From Miscanthus floridulus (taxonomy: Eukaryota > Streptophyta > Magnoliopsida > Poales > Poaceae), in assembly GCF_019320115.1 (NCBI RefSeq), contig NC_089582.1, positions 118,070,657 to 118,134,656 of the forward strand: a stretch of 64,000 nucleotides of DNA, in the 5' to 3' direction. Numbering within the stretch: the first letter of the stretch is position 1; each line of letters starts with the position of its first letter. Of this stretch, positions 32,957 to 44,770 are shown piece by piece. The notes below the pieces were generated by a model, which was not told where the DNA came from, made no database searches, and saw only the letters and a program-made list of their open reading frames with translations. The position numbers and the translations under genes are program-made.

Positions 32957-35200
32957 ATGGCCCATTTTTCCGCCACTCCTGCCGTGGCGGGCTCCGACGA
33001 TACCATTCGTTTTGGCTCGCTGGAGTTCCCTGTAGTCTCGCCCGCTGGGATGCGGGTTCCACCTGTCTTCGAGCTATTCCAGGCCTTCTGCTTTGGGAGC
33101 CTAGACTTCATCACCGACCGGCTCGGCGTACTCCACCTCCACGAGCAGGCTTGTGACCCGACACCCGTCGGAGGAACGTCCTCCATTGACTCCAAGACGC
33201 ACGACTTCGATGGCACGGCATCTGTGCTTCATTCTGAGCAAACTCTCTGCTCAAACCCTACTGTAAGTAATATGCGTGCTACTCACTCTTTATTTGCTAT
33301 CTCTCACCAGTCACCCAGAGGAAATGTACCGCCCATGCCACAAACGCCATACGATCAGTTCCCCTATGGCCTTGCATCCTCCGTGGACGCCTACGCTCGG
33401 GGGCTCTGAAGGATGCTGGCACCATCCCCCCTCACGTCCGAGTTCGTGGGAGTAGTGGGCTTCGTTCCTGCCATTCCTCACAAACTTCTGGATGATGATG
33501 GCGAGAGCGACAGTTCAAGCATTAGTGATGTGGCACCCCGCCACTGTCCGTCCCAGGAGTGTGCTATGGCGGATGCTCCACGACAACCGTCGGTGGTTGC
33601 GGAGTCTGTGCAGACTCACACCCCTCTGGACCCGCATGCGGGAGCCCTCGCGTCTGCGTAAGCACACGCTGAGGAATTACGACAACGATGGTTGAATCAG
33701 CCACGGTCTGCACCGGCGCCGTTGGTACAGCACGTTGCGCCCCACGCGCCTGGCCTAGTGGGTGGCGCCTGGGGTCGCGCTCATCAGGTTCAGCATGACA
33801 TCGTGAGTGAAGGGAACGATGTCCCACAATTCGCCTAGGCCGGCCAGAATATCACTGCTACAGCAATGCTTCTCCGCAGTGTTCCCAAGCCCGTCGACCC
33901 TTAGGAGCGGGCAGTCTATCGGAACCTCCGGGTTCTAGTAGAGGCCGCCGCCGTCCAACAGGCGAAAAGCTCTGCATCGCGACTCCGACCCTCAGCCTCT
34001 CTCCCTACCAGGGGGACGGGGATGCACCAGCCAGATCAATCCGTTCGCTCGCTGCCATAGCCGACAGGCTCGGCTCAGGGAGTGGTAGCCGTGTCATGGT
34101 CCAACCAGGCGCCAGCTCCACACCGACCACACCGGGACACTCGTAGCGTCGATAGCAACCATCATCGAGCCTGACATGGTAACGACATCTGCCATATGGC
34201 AGTAGGCGACATGGACCCTGGCCGAATCATCAAGGGAAGTGGAGAAACACGCCCCAGGCACGATCGCTGGCCGAATGACCGGAGCCCCAGCCCTAAGGGC
34301 CCAAGGCCACGGGCCTTCAGCCGGCGCATCCGGAGAGTGCCGTTTCTGCAGCGTTTTCGGCCTCCCACCAACATCACCAAATACACCGGGGAGACAAACC
34401 CAGGCATTTGGCTTGAAGACTTCCGGCTCGCCTATCGAGCCGGAGGAGTGGATGATGACTTTTCCATCAGCCAACATCTTCCCATTTGCGTAGGGGAGCA
34501 TGTTCGGGCATGGCTCGAATTCCTTCCACACGATAGTATCCACGATTGGGTAGACCTCAAGAGGGTCTTTGTCGGGAATTTCCAGGGGACATACGTCCAC
34601 CCGGAAAACTCCTGGGACCTCAAGAGCTGCCAGCAGGAGCCCAGTGAATCCCTGCGGGATTACATCCGTAGGTTTTCCCAATGTTGTAACTCCCTCCCTG
34701 ATGTCGTCGATGTAGACGTCATCAGCGCTTTCCTCTCTGGGACAAACTGCGAGTCCCTAATCCACAAGCTTGGCTGCCTAAAACCCCGCACCACCCATGA
34801 TCTACTCGACGTCGCCACCAACCACGCCTCTGGCAAGGAGGCAGTCGGAGTAGTCTTCAGTGGAGGTCGGGACAAAGGCAAGCCCAAGCGTATGGATCCA
34901 AAAGAAGGCCCCTCCACTCAGAGGGGTAAAAAGAACAAGAAGGATCAGCGCCAGACGGACGACACCGCGTTGATCGCCGCAGCTGATCGCGCACCCAGGC
35001 AGCCAAAACAGGGACTGCCTGACCACTTCAACAAACTCATGGATGGTCCATGCCCCAACCACAACTATCTCGTCAACCATCTCTACAAGGATTGCTAGCT
35101 CCTCAAGCGCCTGCTGAGGTAGGCCGGCAGGCCAAGGGAAGAAAAAGGCGAGGCAGCGACCGAAGAAGGGGGCGCAGCGGACAAGGATCCAGACAACTAG
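32957..35200 (+). pseudogene. gag of the gag-only LTR retrotransposon, nonsense-broken
   Basis: A single frame from ATG 32957 (MAHFSATP) to a TAG at 35198-35200, 748 codons. The retrotransposon gag core lies in the second half: TNITKYTGETNPGIWLEDF, then VRAWLEFLP, LKRVFVGNFQ and SLRDYIRRFSQ. The C-terminal part is basic (KKNKKDQRQ). Stops inside the frame include TGA at 33407-33409, TAA near 33660, TAG near 33837, 33902 and 34058, a TGA near 34173 and a TAG at 35096-35098. Most fit CAG, CAA or CGA changed by one C-to-T step. No frameshift was needed. Gag would form particles loaded with enzymes from a relative such as the inner element. Confidence 0.8.
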
Positions 35201-37641
35201 AGCATGAAGGGATCTGACCGGAAGCCTATCAACTAAAGGACAACGACGACGACGCTCTCTCCGACGACCTTGGAATGGCTATGTCTCTTCTTCTCTTCCT
35301 AAGTTTCAGTCTTACCTTTACTTAGCGAACGCTCCCGAAAAAGCACCCCGACCCGAACACTTTTCGGCTCGGGGCGCTCGGGGGGCTCCACTAGGGGGCT
35401 CTACTACCCCTTTGTTTTTGTTTTTACCTTAAGAACTCTTTTGGTTTTGTATGAAGAAACTCCTTCCTACCTGAATAAAAGGGTAGTTTGTTCCTTTGTT
35501 TTACCTTACGTAACTTTGCTTTAGAACATTCCGACTGATCGCACCCCACCTTTTCCTACGGTTACGACCGGCCGAGCCTCACGGGCCATGCCCCAGGCTC
35601 ACAAGGTTACGACCTACGGAACAAACGGGCAGGTACGAGATAGAAAGAAATTTAAAACAAAATTATGCTAAGAGAGAACTAAGGAACAAAAGGGAACAAG
35701 CTTCCCCAAATGGAGCAACTACATCACAAAAAAACCGATTGCAGTCATTTAAACACAAATGAATGTTTTACATAGGGGTTCCCCCCCACGAACTTAAACT
35801 TCCTACATTTGCTAACTACTATTATATTTTTACATGCTACTGGGCCGACCCGGTGACATCCGACGATGGTGCAACTGATGAAGGCTCGAGCTGCTCACTT
35901 CCCGATGACGCGGCATCCGGCTCGGCCAAGACTGGGGCGACATTCACCTCCAATCCTACATCACGCTCCGGGTTTGCAAAAGGATGCGTAAGTCCTCCCC
36001 CTCGCTCACTCTTCCTCTCACTAAGGAACCGCCGCAGCGTACAGGCACTCTCGGTGATAAAGAAGAAGGAAGGAAGAGCAAGGAATCTCCGCCAGAAGAG
36101 ACCACCAAACCTCCCTAGGTCGATCGAGTCACCCAGGAGAGATCAACCAGCCTCCTGAGTCGATCGATTCACTCAGGATAAGCACCTGAGATACAGGTAG
36201 GAAGCGAAGGGACGCCCCATGCGGGCCATGCCGACTCCGTCTCGAATGACGAGCATGGGTCCCGGTCAGACATTTCCAACTGAAGCTCTCTGAACCCCGT
36301 CTCTCAGGTCATTAAGGTAAGCAAGTGTTCATTAAATACAAAACTGTTCACGCGAGGACTAACCCACGATTGGCAAGCGCAGGTCCTAGACGGACGTTTC
36401 CGACTGGAGCCCGACGAACCCCGTCGCTCCAGTCTTCAATGTAAAACACCATCAAAGCCCCTTCTATTTCATTACAAATCATTCATACATCCATACGCGC
36501 ATTCATCTCATACGCCTAAACCCCCCAGACGGTTAGGGCATCAACCGCCCGAGGGCTCGGGAACTAAGCATCGCACGTGCAGCAAAATGCACCAAAATGC
36601 TCCATGATGCGCCACAAAGCGGTGGCTTGCCTCATTCGACATGAGCAACCAAACAGAGCCAGGGGAAAAAACCATAGATGAGCACCATGCGGCCTTCGCC
36701 CGGTCTGGCAAACCGGGTCATCTCAACCTTCTCGTTCGATCCTAAACCCACCAAGCCCACAGAATCTCCATCGAGGGGAGGCCGTCAGGCCACATGGGTC
36801 GATCTATGGAATGACCTAGGCATCTGCCGGACTGCAGGTAAAGGAGTAGTAGAATGTCATAAGAGGGCTATGCCGACCCCATCACGAACGACGGACCCGA
36901 ATTCCACTCGATCACACCCGTTAGTAAGCTCACCGAGCTAGTCTTTGAGCCTGAGCGATCGGGACAGGTGATGAAACTCAGCCCCTCCGATTGTGAGGAA
37001 CCGAATGGGGTAGCGCAAAAACAACTCACAGCCCCCACGAAGACCCGACAAGGCTCGGGGGTTTAAACGCCATGGGACCATGACTCCGAATTCGTGTCGA
37101 CGGGATAGGCGACATCTGGCTACGGCTTGGGACCGTGACTCCTTAACTCGCGTCGACGGGATAGGCGACATCCGGCTACGGCTTGGGACCACGACTCCTT
37201 AACTCACGTAACGGCTTCAGACAGCTTCATTAACTAAAACTAACTCTTTCGATCCACGGCGAGCACCGACACCTGGGTCTACTCGCGACTCCACCTTACC
37301 GATCCCACGACGCGCACCGACGCCAGGGCTTGTTTCAAAAACTAAAAACTTCCTCGTCCGATCCCCGACGCGCACCGACGCCGGAATCATTAAGTTTTGT
37401 CTCAATCCAATCCCCGCGCTTAAAAACACCTCGGCTGCGCAACGACGCCATGGTTAAACAAAATTTTGTCTCAAACTAAAAAACATGCATACACGCCTGC
37501 TGAGACAACACCCCCAACCAGTTCGGCCCGAACCGCCTGGGGCTCGGGGGCTACACCCGTGGGTGCGCTCGCGAGCACCCACCGACAAGACAAAACCCCC
37601 CGAACAATTCTACCCGAATCGCCCGAGGGCTCGGAGGCTCC
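35201..37641 (+). other. Non-coding internal region of the gag-only element
   Basis: No pol domain in any frame. It contains short repeated modules (CGACGCGCACCGACGCC near 37310 and 37370; GTCGACGGGATAGGCGACAT at 37096 and 37152) and the stretch CTCGGGGGCTACACC. It ends with the purine-rich CCCGAGGGCTCGGAGGCTCC just before the 3' LTR, probably the polypurine tract. Small frames at 35763-36158 and elsewhere look accidental. Confidence 0.6.
37070..37210. repeat. 56-bp tandem repeat, about 2.5 copies
   Basis: Units share GGGACC(A/G)(T/C)GACTCC, then GTCGACGGGATAGGCGACAT and GGCTACGGC. Spacing between equal words is 56 bp (37096 to 37152). Confidence 0.7.
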
Positions 37642-38832
37642 TGTCAGGTTCATAAACCCGGGGTCCCTCAGGGACCGGCTTCCACGCCAGGGCTCGGCCC
37701 AAGAAAACGGCCTTTTTTCTTCTGGGCTGGCCCGAAAGTCTAAAACCAACAGACCGAAGCACTCGCTTTAGGCCTAGGCCGCCTTCGGCCCATCTCTCCG
37801 ACCGGAGCACTAGCTCAGGCTCAGGCCAGCTCCGAACAGCCTCTTCGATCGGAGCGCTAGCGTTAGGCCCCGACCGTCTCCGCACGACCTCCACTCGGAA
37901 AGCCTGACCCGAGGACTGCCTCCGACTCCGACCCCCCCCGTGTCTTCGACCGGGATTTATAGAAAAACACCGCCATCACTATTCTCCGACTGGCACGCTA
38001 GAACCGACTGAGGACAATCCAACCGGGGACGCCCGCTTGGAAAGAACCAGAAGGTGTGCGGAGAAAGGCAAGGCATGGCTCACAAGTCAACACCACTGTA
38101 CTAGGGACCATACCCTGCACGAAGCAGTGCTCTGCAGCCACCCTAACACAAAGTATTGTAGGGGCCGCTAGAAACTCCCATATGGTAAGCCCCCCGCGTG
38201 TCTCTGGACATCGATCGCGGTATGGGCTCCAGGATTTGTCATATCGGGTGAACATAGCACGGCTCCTCACATGCCACTAGGCATCAAGTATCTTGCAGGT
38301 ACCGGTGTCATCCTTCCTGAAGAAGATAGCTCGACCTCCCGTGCACATTCGATATCCTACAGCGACATCGATAGTATTGGGGGGCTTCAACCATTATCCA
38401 GTTTTCATCACCGTAGGCAGCAAGACTTAGAAATATCTGTACTCTCCCCCTCTCACCTATAAGAGCCATCCCCTTCATCTATAAAAAGGGGATGCGCTCC
38501 CTTCAACCAGGGGATCGACTTCTTCAAGTTCAGATTCACTAGATCGACATCAACACTCCCAACCGCAAGACCACCAAGTTCCGACCACGACCCTTCCGAT
38601 CGGAGCCGATCGAACCTCTTGTACACCCCTTCTTCCTCCTTCTCGTTTGTATCCCAATACAGACTTTGAGCACCTAGGCTCAGGAATAAAGTCGTCGACC
38701 GACCCTGACTGGACGTAAGGCACGTTGTTTGAACCAGTACAAATCCTATGTCATTGAGTGCTAGGTCACATCCGATCACAACGTACAGCAAAACTACAAA
38801 TATTTACTAGTTGGTCACTTTCTGCACCGACA
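37642..38832 (+). repeat. 3' LTR of the gag-only element
   Basis: 1191 bp, TGTCAGG...CCGACA, followed by the ATGTT duplication. A TATA-like CTATAAAAAGGGG at about 38478-38490 suggests the promoter. Compared with the 5' copy it shows scattered substitutions and small indels, so the element is not recent. Confidence 0.9.
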
Positions 38833-38837
38833 ATGTT

Positions 38838-39017
38838 ATTACTAGAATGTTTCTGCACTGCATATTATTGTCCGATATTTATTTTTTCCTAAGTATCTAG
38901 GTCTAAAATGCATAGCGTCGTTGTTACAATTTTCATGTTTTTGTTCACCCTCTATCGATCCGACGGGTGCTATCTCGTAAAAATCACCCATGTTGTCTCT
39001 TGGCCAGAAGCTTTATA
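38838..39017. other. Right flank of the 18-kb element
   Basis: Host-side sequence after the ATGTT duplication; no gene seen. Confidence 0.4.
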
Positions 39018-39155
39018 GGCCCCGTTCGCTTGTCTTAAAAATGGTTTGTTCGGCTTCTTTTTTCAGCCGGAACAGTATTTTTCTCTCACAACAATTCAGC
39101 CGGAACAGTGTTTTTCAGCTAGTTTCAGCCAAGTTTCAGACCAACGAACGGGGCC
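39018..39155. mobile_element. hAT-like MITE, 138 bp
   Basis: Perfect terminal inverted repeats GGCCCCGTTCG / CGAACGGGGCC. The inside has TTTCAGC and CAGCCGGAACAGT words repeated. A second, more decayed copy lies at 47150-47266. No exact 8-bp duplication is left. Confidence 0.65.
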
Positions 39156-39953
39156 ATAATACACTTTTTAATAGTGATATTTATAATGCACTTATTGCGC
39201 GATTAACATGCTGAGAATTAGAGATGGTAGAGAGGAGCGAGGGCTGAAGTTCTAAACATTATTATAGAAGATATGATGCATACTAAATAATCAGTTTGTT
39301 CGACTGGCTGGGTTGAATCATGGATTATTTACTGCTAACTAATTTAATATAAACGAAAAATACTATTTCAATTTATAATCCACCATCTACTCTTCTAAAT
39401 GTTCCTAACTGTGATAGGCCTCGCAAAGTACCGTGCAAAGTAGTGACAGATCATTGAGAAAAGAAAAAAAAAAGAAGATCGATACTGACAAGAAATACAC
39501 CACTAGAGTACAGTACGTACTGTCGCAGTGCGTAAATTTCTGGTGCAGAAATCTCCGGGTAGAGTACTAGTCCTAGTGATGTGGTGTGGTGAGGTGGGGG
39601 TACTGGGGAGCCTTGTGCTGGTGTTGCCCACTTCCCTAGCCTAGAAGCAGCTGTACTGCCTGACTCTGCTAGGGTTACTCGTACTGTAGTCAAGCACTGT
39701 GCCAGTAGCAGGTGGATCCCTGCCCCTGCAAGCAAAGTCCTGCGTCAGGGCTGTGTCCTCAGACCGTCACTCCCGGCCTGCCGCGGCAACGCCATGCACA
39801 CGCGGCATGGGGCAGTGGGAGTTGTACACCAGGGTGCAGACGTGCAGTCGAGTGGTTGCAGGCATGCAGCCTGCCATCCGGCACAGGAACTTGTTGTCGA
39901 CTGGGGCATGTTTGGGTCACTAACCAAGCCACTTCTTACGGAGGGCCAATTTA
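39156..39953. other. Intergenic, no gene recognised
   Basis: Short overlapping frames on both strands near 39450-39990 share no family resemblance. A poly-A/purine tract lies at 39460-39475. Confidence 0.4.
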
Positions 39954-40184
39954 GGCCCGGTTTAGTTGTCAAAAATTTTTGCATAGTAACTATCACATCG
40001 AATCTTGCGGCACATGCATGGAGTACTAAATATAGACGAAAAAAAACTAATTACACAGTTGGTCGAGAAATCGCGAGACGAAACTTTTGAACCTAATTAG
40101 TCCATAATTAGACACTAATTACCAAATACAAACGAAATGCTACAGTGAGCCAAAATCCAAAATTTTTTGGATCTAAACGCACCC
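39954..40184. mobile_element. Tourist-like MITE (family A), 231 bp
   Basis: Perfect TTA duplication (39951-39953, 40185-40187). Termini GGCCCGGTTTAG and the inverse of GGGTGCGTTTAG. Diagnostic interior words are CATGCATGGAGTACTAAATA and ACTAATTACACAG. The same family occurs at 52777-52990 and 55208-55417. Confidence 0.8.
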
Positions 40185-40187
40185 TTA

Positions 40188-40417
40188 GATACGAAATTTT
40201 TTACAAAATGCAAGTAGCGCTTTTTTATTGTTATTTAACAATTAATGTCTAATTATAGTTTATTTAGACTTAAAAGATTCGTACCATGAATTTCGTCTAA
40301 ACTGTATAATTAATTTTATTTTTTATTTATATTTAATATTTAATGCATACATCCAAGATTGGATGTGACGAATAATCTTAAAAAATTTGGCAAAATAGAG
40401 TGGAACTCAACAGGGCC
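40188..40417. mobile_element. Degraded copy of the same MITE family, opposite orientation
   Basis: Directly follows the previous MITE. Family features are visible in inverse order (TTAACAATTAATGTCTAATT, TTGGATGTGACGAATAATC, then GGAACTCAACAGGGCC). The left terminus is eroded. Confidence 0.5.
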
Positions 40418-40694
40418 GGAGTCCCCGTGGCGGAGGCGCCGACGATGTCCTCTCTCACAATAAAATAAATTAGTCTCAGCCGAAGCCGGCTTCGATACCA
40501 ACCAAAGGGGGCATATTGGCGGTGCGCGCACGACGCGGTGTACGCATAGTATGCCTATGCCATGACCCCTGAGGAACGATGTCATGGCGATGAGGCCATG
40601 ACCTTGCAAAGCTGGCGGCACACCTCCTAGCGTGTGCCTCTTCCTAGGCCATGCTCCTCCATTTTGCTCCCAACAGCGTCCTTCTCCGTCTCTA

Positions 40695-40864
40695 CTTTCT
40701 CCGTCCTTTAAAAAAAATCGCTATAGAAAATATATTCAACGACCGACCGGATGTACTAATTATGTATCATAAATATTAATATTTTGTTACATATATTTAG
40801 TAAAAGTTAAAAATTATTGACTTTTTAGGAAGAGAGAATGACTATTTTTTAACGACAGAGGGAG
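40695..40864. mobile_element. Stowaway MITE (Tc1/Mariner), 170 bp
   Basis: TA duplication on both sides. The right end reads GACAGAGGGAG and the left CTTTCTCCGTCC, the Stowaway terminal signature CTCCCTCCGTC. AT-rich interior with no coding sequence. Confidence 0.75.
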
Positions 40865-41010
40865 TACTTATCTGCGCGGGCGTCCCACAACATCCTTGTC
40901 GCTACAGTTCCAGTTTTAGATTCATCGAAATGCCTGAACAAGGTGGTGTCTAGGTGACCATTGTGGCCATGCTTGCCGCATGAACCAATGGCGGCGACCT
41001 GGACTAGGAG

Positions 41011-43862
41011 TAGGGATGAAATCGGATCGGATACGAACGGATATCACTCATATTATATTTGTTTTCATATTTCTGTTCGGATTCGGATTCGGACACGGAT
41101 AGCGTTCGGATACATATACGAATACGGATTGACTCGGTTACGGATACGAATAATGAGTATCGAATACGGTATGAATCGGATTCGGAGAAGGTCGGATACA
41201 AATATCTATTCGGATATTGAGTAAAAGCAGCATATATATATATATATATCATACGTGCGCAAACCATTACACCACTCTATGAGTCCATAATCTATTTAGA
41301 TTAAGCCGAAAAACTAAAGAGTAAAGCAACAAATAAGATAAAAATACAGATACATCATACATCAAACATCATACAAGCACCAATCTTCGCGGCATGAGTA
41401 GAAATAGCCAAGCTCATGGCTTCATGGGTCTCATGGAGTCATGGTCATGGATTCAAGATCTACAATCCTTATATAGGCCATTTTTTCATTTGAGAAAGTT
41501 TGAACAAAATATAGTTCAAATTTTTTAAGTGTGTGACATAGTTTTAGAAAGTCTGTATGAGATTCAAGAATTTGTGACTAGTGTTTGATAAAATTTTCTC
41601 AAATGGGAAAATGAGCTATGTAACAATTGTATATCTTGCTGAGACGATCAAACTTGGTATTCAGAGTTTTTTCATCTGAGGTCATTTAGTGTCTCATTTG
41701 AGCAAGTTTGACCAAGTCAAATTTGGTCAAATGGAAAAACAACACTTTGACTCTAGTATTATGAACTCTAAATGACTTCAAATTGAAAAGTTTTGAATAC
41801 CAAGTTTGTTTAACTCATCAAGATCTACAATTGTTGTTTTGATCAACTTTCCATTTGAGATAGTTTGGACGGTTCAAATTTGTGATTTTTAAATTTCGAT
41901 GTTTACAAACTAGTTTTCGGAACCCTAGATTGTCTCAAATTGAAAAGTTTTGAATACCAAGTTTGTTCAACTCATCAAGATCTACAATCCTTATATAGGC
42001 TATTTTTTCATTTGAGAAAGTTTGAATAAAATGTAGTTCAAATTTTACAAGTGTGTGACATAGTTTCAGAAAGTCTATATGAGATTCAAGAATTTGTGAC
42101 TAGTGTTTCATAAAACTTTCTCAAATGGGAAAATGAGCTATGTAACAATTGTATATCTTGCTGAGACGATCAAACTTGGTATTCAGAGTTTTTTCATCTG
42201 AGGTCATTTAGTGTCTCATTTGAGCAAGTTCGACCAAGTCAAATTTGGTCAAATGAAAAAACAACACTTTGACTCTAGTATTATGAACTCTAAATGACTT
42301 CAAATTGAAAAGTTTTGAATACCAAGTTTGTTCAACTCATCACGATCTACAATTGTTGTTTTGGTCAACTTTTCATTTGAGATAGTTTGGATGGTTCAAA
42401 TTTGTAATTCTTAAATTTCGACGTTTATAAACTAGTTTTCGGAACCCTAGATTGTCTCAAATAGAAAAGTTTTGAATACCAAGTTTGTTCAGCTCATCAA
42501 GATCTACAATCCTTATATATGCTATTTTTTCATTTGAGAAAGTTTAAACAAAATGTAGTTTAAATTTCACAAGTGTGTGACATAGTTTCAGAAAGTCTAT
42601 ATGAGATTCAAGAATTTATGACTAGTGTTTGATAAAACTTTCTCAAATGAAAAAATGAGCTATGTAACAATTGTATATCTTGCTGAGACGATCAAACTTG
42701 GTATTCAGAGTTTTTTCATCTGAGGTCATTTAGTGTCTCATTTGAGCAAGTTTGACCAAGTCAAATTTGGTCAAATGAAAAAACAACACTTTGACTCTAG
42801 TATTATGAACTCTAAATGACTTCAAATTTAAAAGTTTTGAATACCAAGTTTGTTCAACTCATCAAGATCTACAATTGTTGTTTTGGTCAACTTTCCATTT
42901 GAAATAGTTTGGACGGTTCAAATTTGTGATTTTTAAATTTCGACATTTACAAACTAGTTTTCGGAACCCTAGATTGTCTCAAATTGAAAGGTTTTGAATA
43001 CCAAATTTATTCATCTCATCAAGATCTACAATCCTTATATAGGCCATTTTTTCATTTGAGAAAGTTTGAACAAAATATAGTTCAAATTTCACAAGTGTGT
43101 GATATAGTTTCAGAAAGTCTATATGAGATTCAAGAATTTGTGACTAGTGTTTGATAAAACTTTCTCAAATGGGAAAATGAGCTATGTAACAATTGTAGAT
43201 CTTGCTGATATGATCAAACTTGGTATTCAGAGTTTTTTCATCTGAGGTCATTTAGTGTCTCATTTGAGCAAGTTTGACCAAGTCAAATTTGGTCAAATGA
43301 AAAAACAATACTTTGACTCTAGTATTATGAACTCTAAATGACTTCAAATTGAAAAGTTTTGAATACCAAGTTTGTTCAACTCATCAAGATCTATAATTGT
43401 TGTTTTGGTCAGCTTTCCATTTGAGATAGTTTGGATGGTTCAAATTTGTGATTTTTAAATTTTGACGCCTATAAACTAGTTTTCCATTTGAGAAAGTTTG
43501 GATGGTTTAAATTTTGAAGCACTAAATGATTTCAAACGAAAAAGTTGTAAACAACAAAGTTTCATAACTTTTTGAGATCTACACTTTTTATTTTGATCAT
43601 TTCTCCATCCAATGTCGTTAGAATAATATCCAGATAATATCCGTTTTTAAATATCCGGATATATCCGATACTTAACCGGATTATCCGATATCCGCCGGAT
43701 ATCGATGATATTACATCCGTATTTGATATCCGCCTAAGATATCCGTTTTAGTATCCGTATCCGAAAAAAATTACGGATATCCGAGTAACTATCCAGATAA
43801 GTGTTCATATTTGTTCGGTCGAACGGACGATCGAATAAATATCCGTACCATTTTCATCCATA
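41011..43862. mobile_element. Non-autonomous hAT-like element with an internal tandem array, 2.85 kb
   Basis: Ends TAGGGATGAAA and TTTCATCCATA form an 11-bp inverted terminus with one mismatch. Both ends (41020-41230 and 43620-43850) are crowded with CGGATA/TATCCG words in both orientations, typical of subterminal transposase sites. A 265-bp relative with the same ends, and a near-perfect 8-bp duplication, lies at 53442-53706 and supports the hAT assignment. No transposase is present. An (AT)n tract lies at 41231-41250. No clear target duplication remains here. Confidence 0.65.
41454..43480. repeat. 522-bp tandem repeat, about 3.9 copies
   Basis: The word ATCAAACTTGGTATTCAGAG recurs at 41647, 42169, 42691 and 43213, exactly 522 bp apart. 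Units are highly alike, differing by point changes only. Each unit contains two inverted repeats: one pairs about 41456-41520 with 41584-41636, the other about 41632-41690 with 41765-41825. There are no coding frames. Confidence 0.9.
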
Positions 43863-44741
43863 AAGGCACCACGAGTACCCGAATGGCGTGATGTTCGTGC
43901 AGCTTATAGAGGCCTTCTTCCCCCCTGATTTTTGCTAAATAAACGAAATCGTCATCCAGAAATTCAAACATAAAAAGCTCACTATCCCGTGTGCTTGTTT
44001 GCCGGGCCCGTACATATTTTTTTTCGAAAAAAGAGCCCAGCGGTTGGGTGACGCCGACGCGGATGGAAGCGACATTTGCACCGGAGCAGAGCGGGAGAGA
44101 CTGGGCGTCTGGACGATGGACTGACGTACGGAGTAGATGGGGAAAGGAAAAGAGATCCACAAGGCTGCGCTTTTCTTGCCCAGTTTTCCATTTCCTCCCT
44201 CCGACGTCAAATCCCATTCATGCCATGGTCCGGCACAGTCGTCATCCACGAACCCAAGCAGTACTACAAGGGACAGGAGATGGCAAGACTGCACGGAGCG
44301 CATCGAGGAAGGAACGACAAGCCAACAACTCGACAGGAGATGGCAATGGCATGGCCTGTAGTATTGGGGATTTGTGGCACGGTGCTTCGTGGAATTGTGG
44401 CGCTGTAGGCTCCGGCAGTTTCTGCCGGCCCCATGCGTCGCACTGTACTCTGCTCAAAGCATCTTAAAATATACATCAACTTAAAAATCAACAACTTAAA
44501 TGTCATACCGAGAGAGTAGAACTTTACATAAATCCACAAGGATTTCACGTTGCTAATGCAAGAGTTGTACACGTGTTAAAGCTTATCCAAGTACTACGTT
44601 CAGTTGATACAGTACTCATATAGGCACTTTCAGATCTTTATCTGATTCTTATAGCTTTAGTTACTAATTGTTTGTGTATATTTATTTTTATTACCATTCA
44701 TATTTTCAACTTGGTTTTCGGTGTGGAGCGTGCCAGGAAAT
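43863..44741. other. Interval without a recognised gene
   Basis: Overlapping frames on both strands between 43789 and 44572 (up to 158 codons) share the same DNA and match no family I know. A perfect short hairpin-like TTTTTTTTCGAAAAAAGAG lies near 44020. Confidence 0.35.
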
Positions 44742-44746
44742 GGGTT

Positions 44747-44770
44747 GGGGGGGGGGGGGGGGGGGGGGGG
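44747..44770. repeat. G24 homopolymer
   Basis: Twenty-four consecutive G on the plus strand, between the GGGTT flank and the LTR. The length in the assembly may be unreliable. Confidence 0.85.

Larger units (their letters stand above)
20535..38832 (+). mobile_element. Gag-only (non-autonomous) Tat-like LTR retrotransposon, host of a nested element
   Basis: Flanked by a perfect 5-bp target duplication ATGTT (20530-20534 and 38833-38837). The 5' LTR starts TGTCAGGTTCATAAACC at 20535; the 3' LTR starts identically at 37642 and ends CCGACA at 38832. The 5' LTR is split at about 21542 and resumes near 32711, so a second element is inserted within it. Without that insert the element is about 7.1 kb: LTR, gag, about 2.4 kb of non-coding repeats, LTR. 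No protease, RT or integrase sequence is present, so it resembles TR-GAG or Dasheng-like partners that use another element's enzymes. Confidence 0.88.

Noticed and set aside
41454..43480. CRISPR array
   Set aside because: Units are 522 bp, contiguous and without spacers; this is plant nuclear DNA.
43789..44467. Overlapping frames up to 158 codons
   Set aside because: Same DNA read on both strands, no domain, no splice logic; treated as non-coding.
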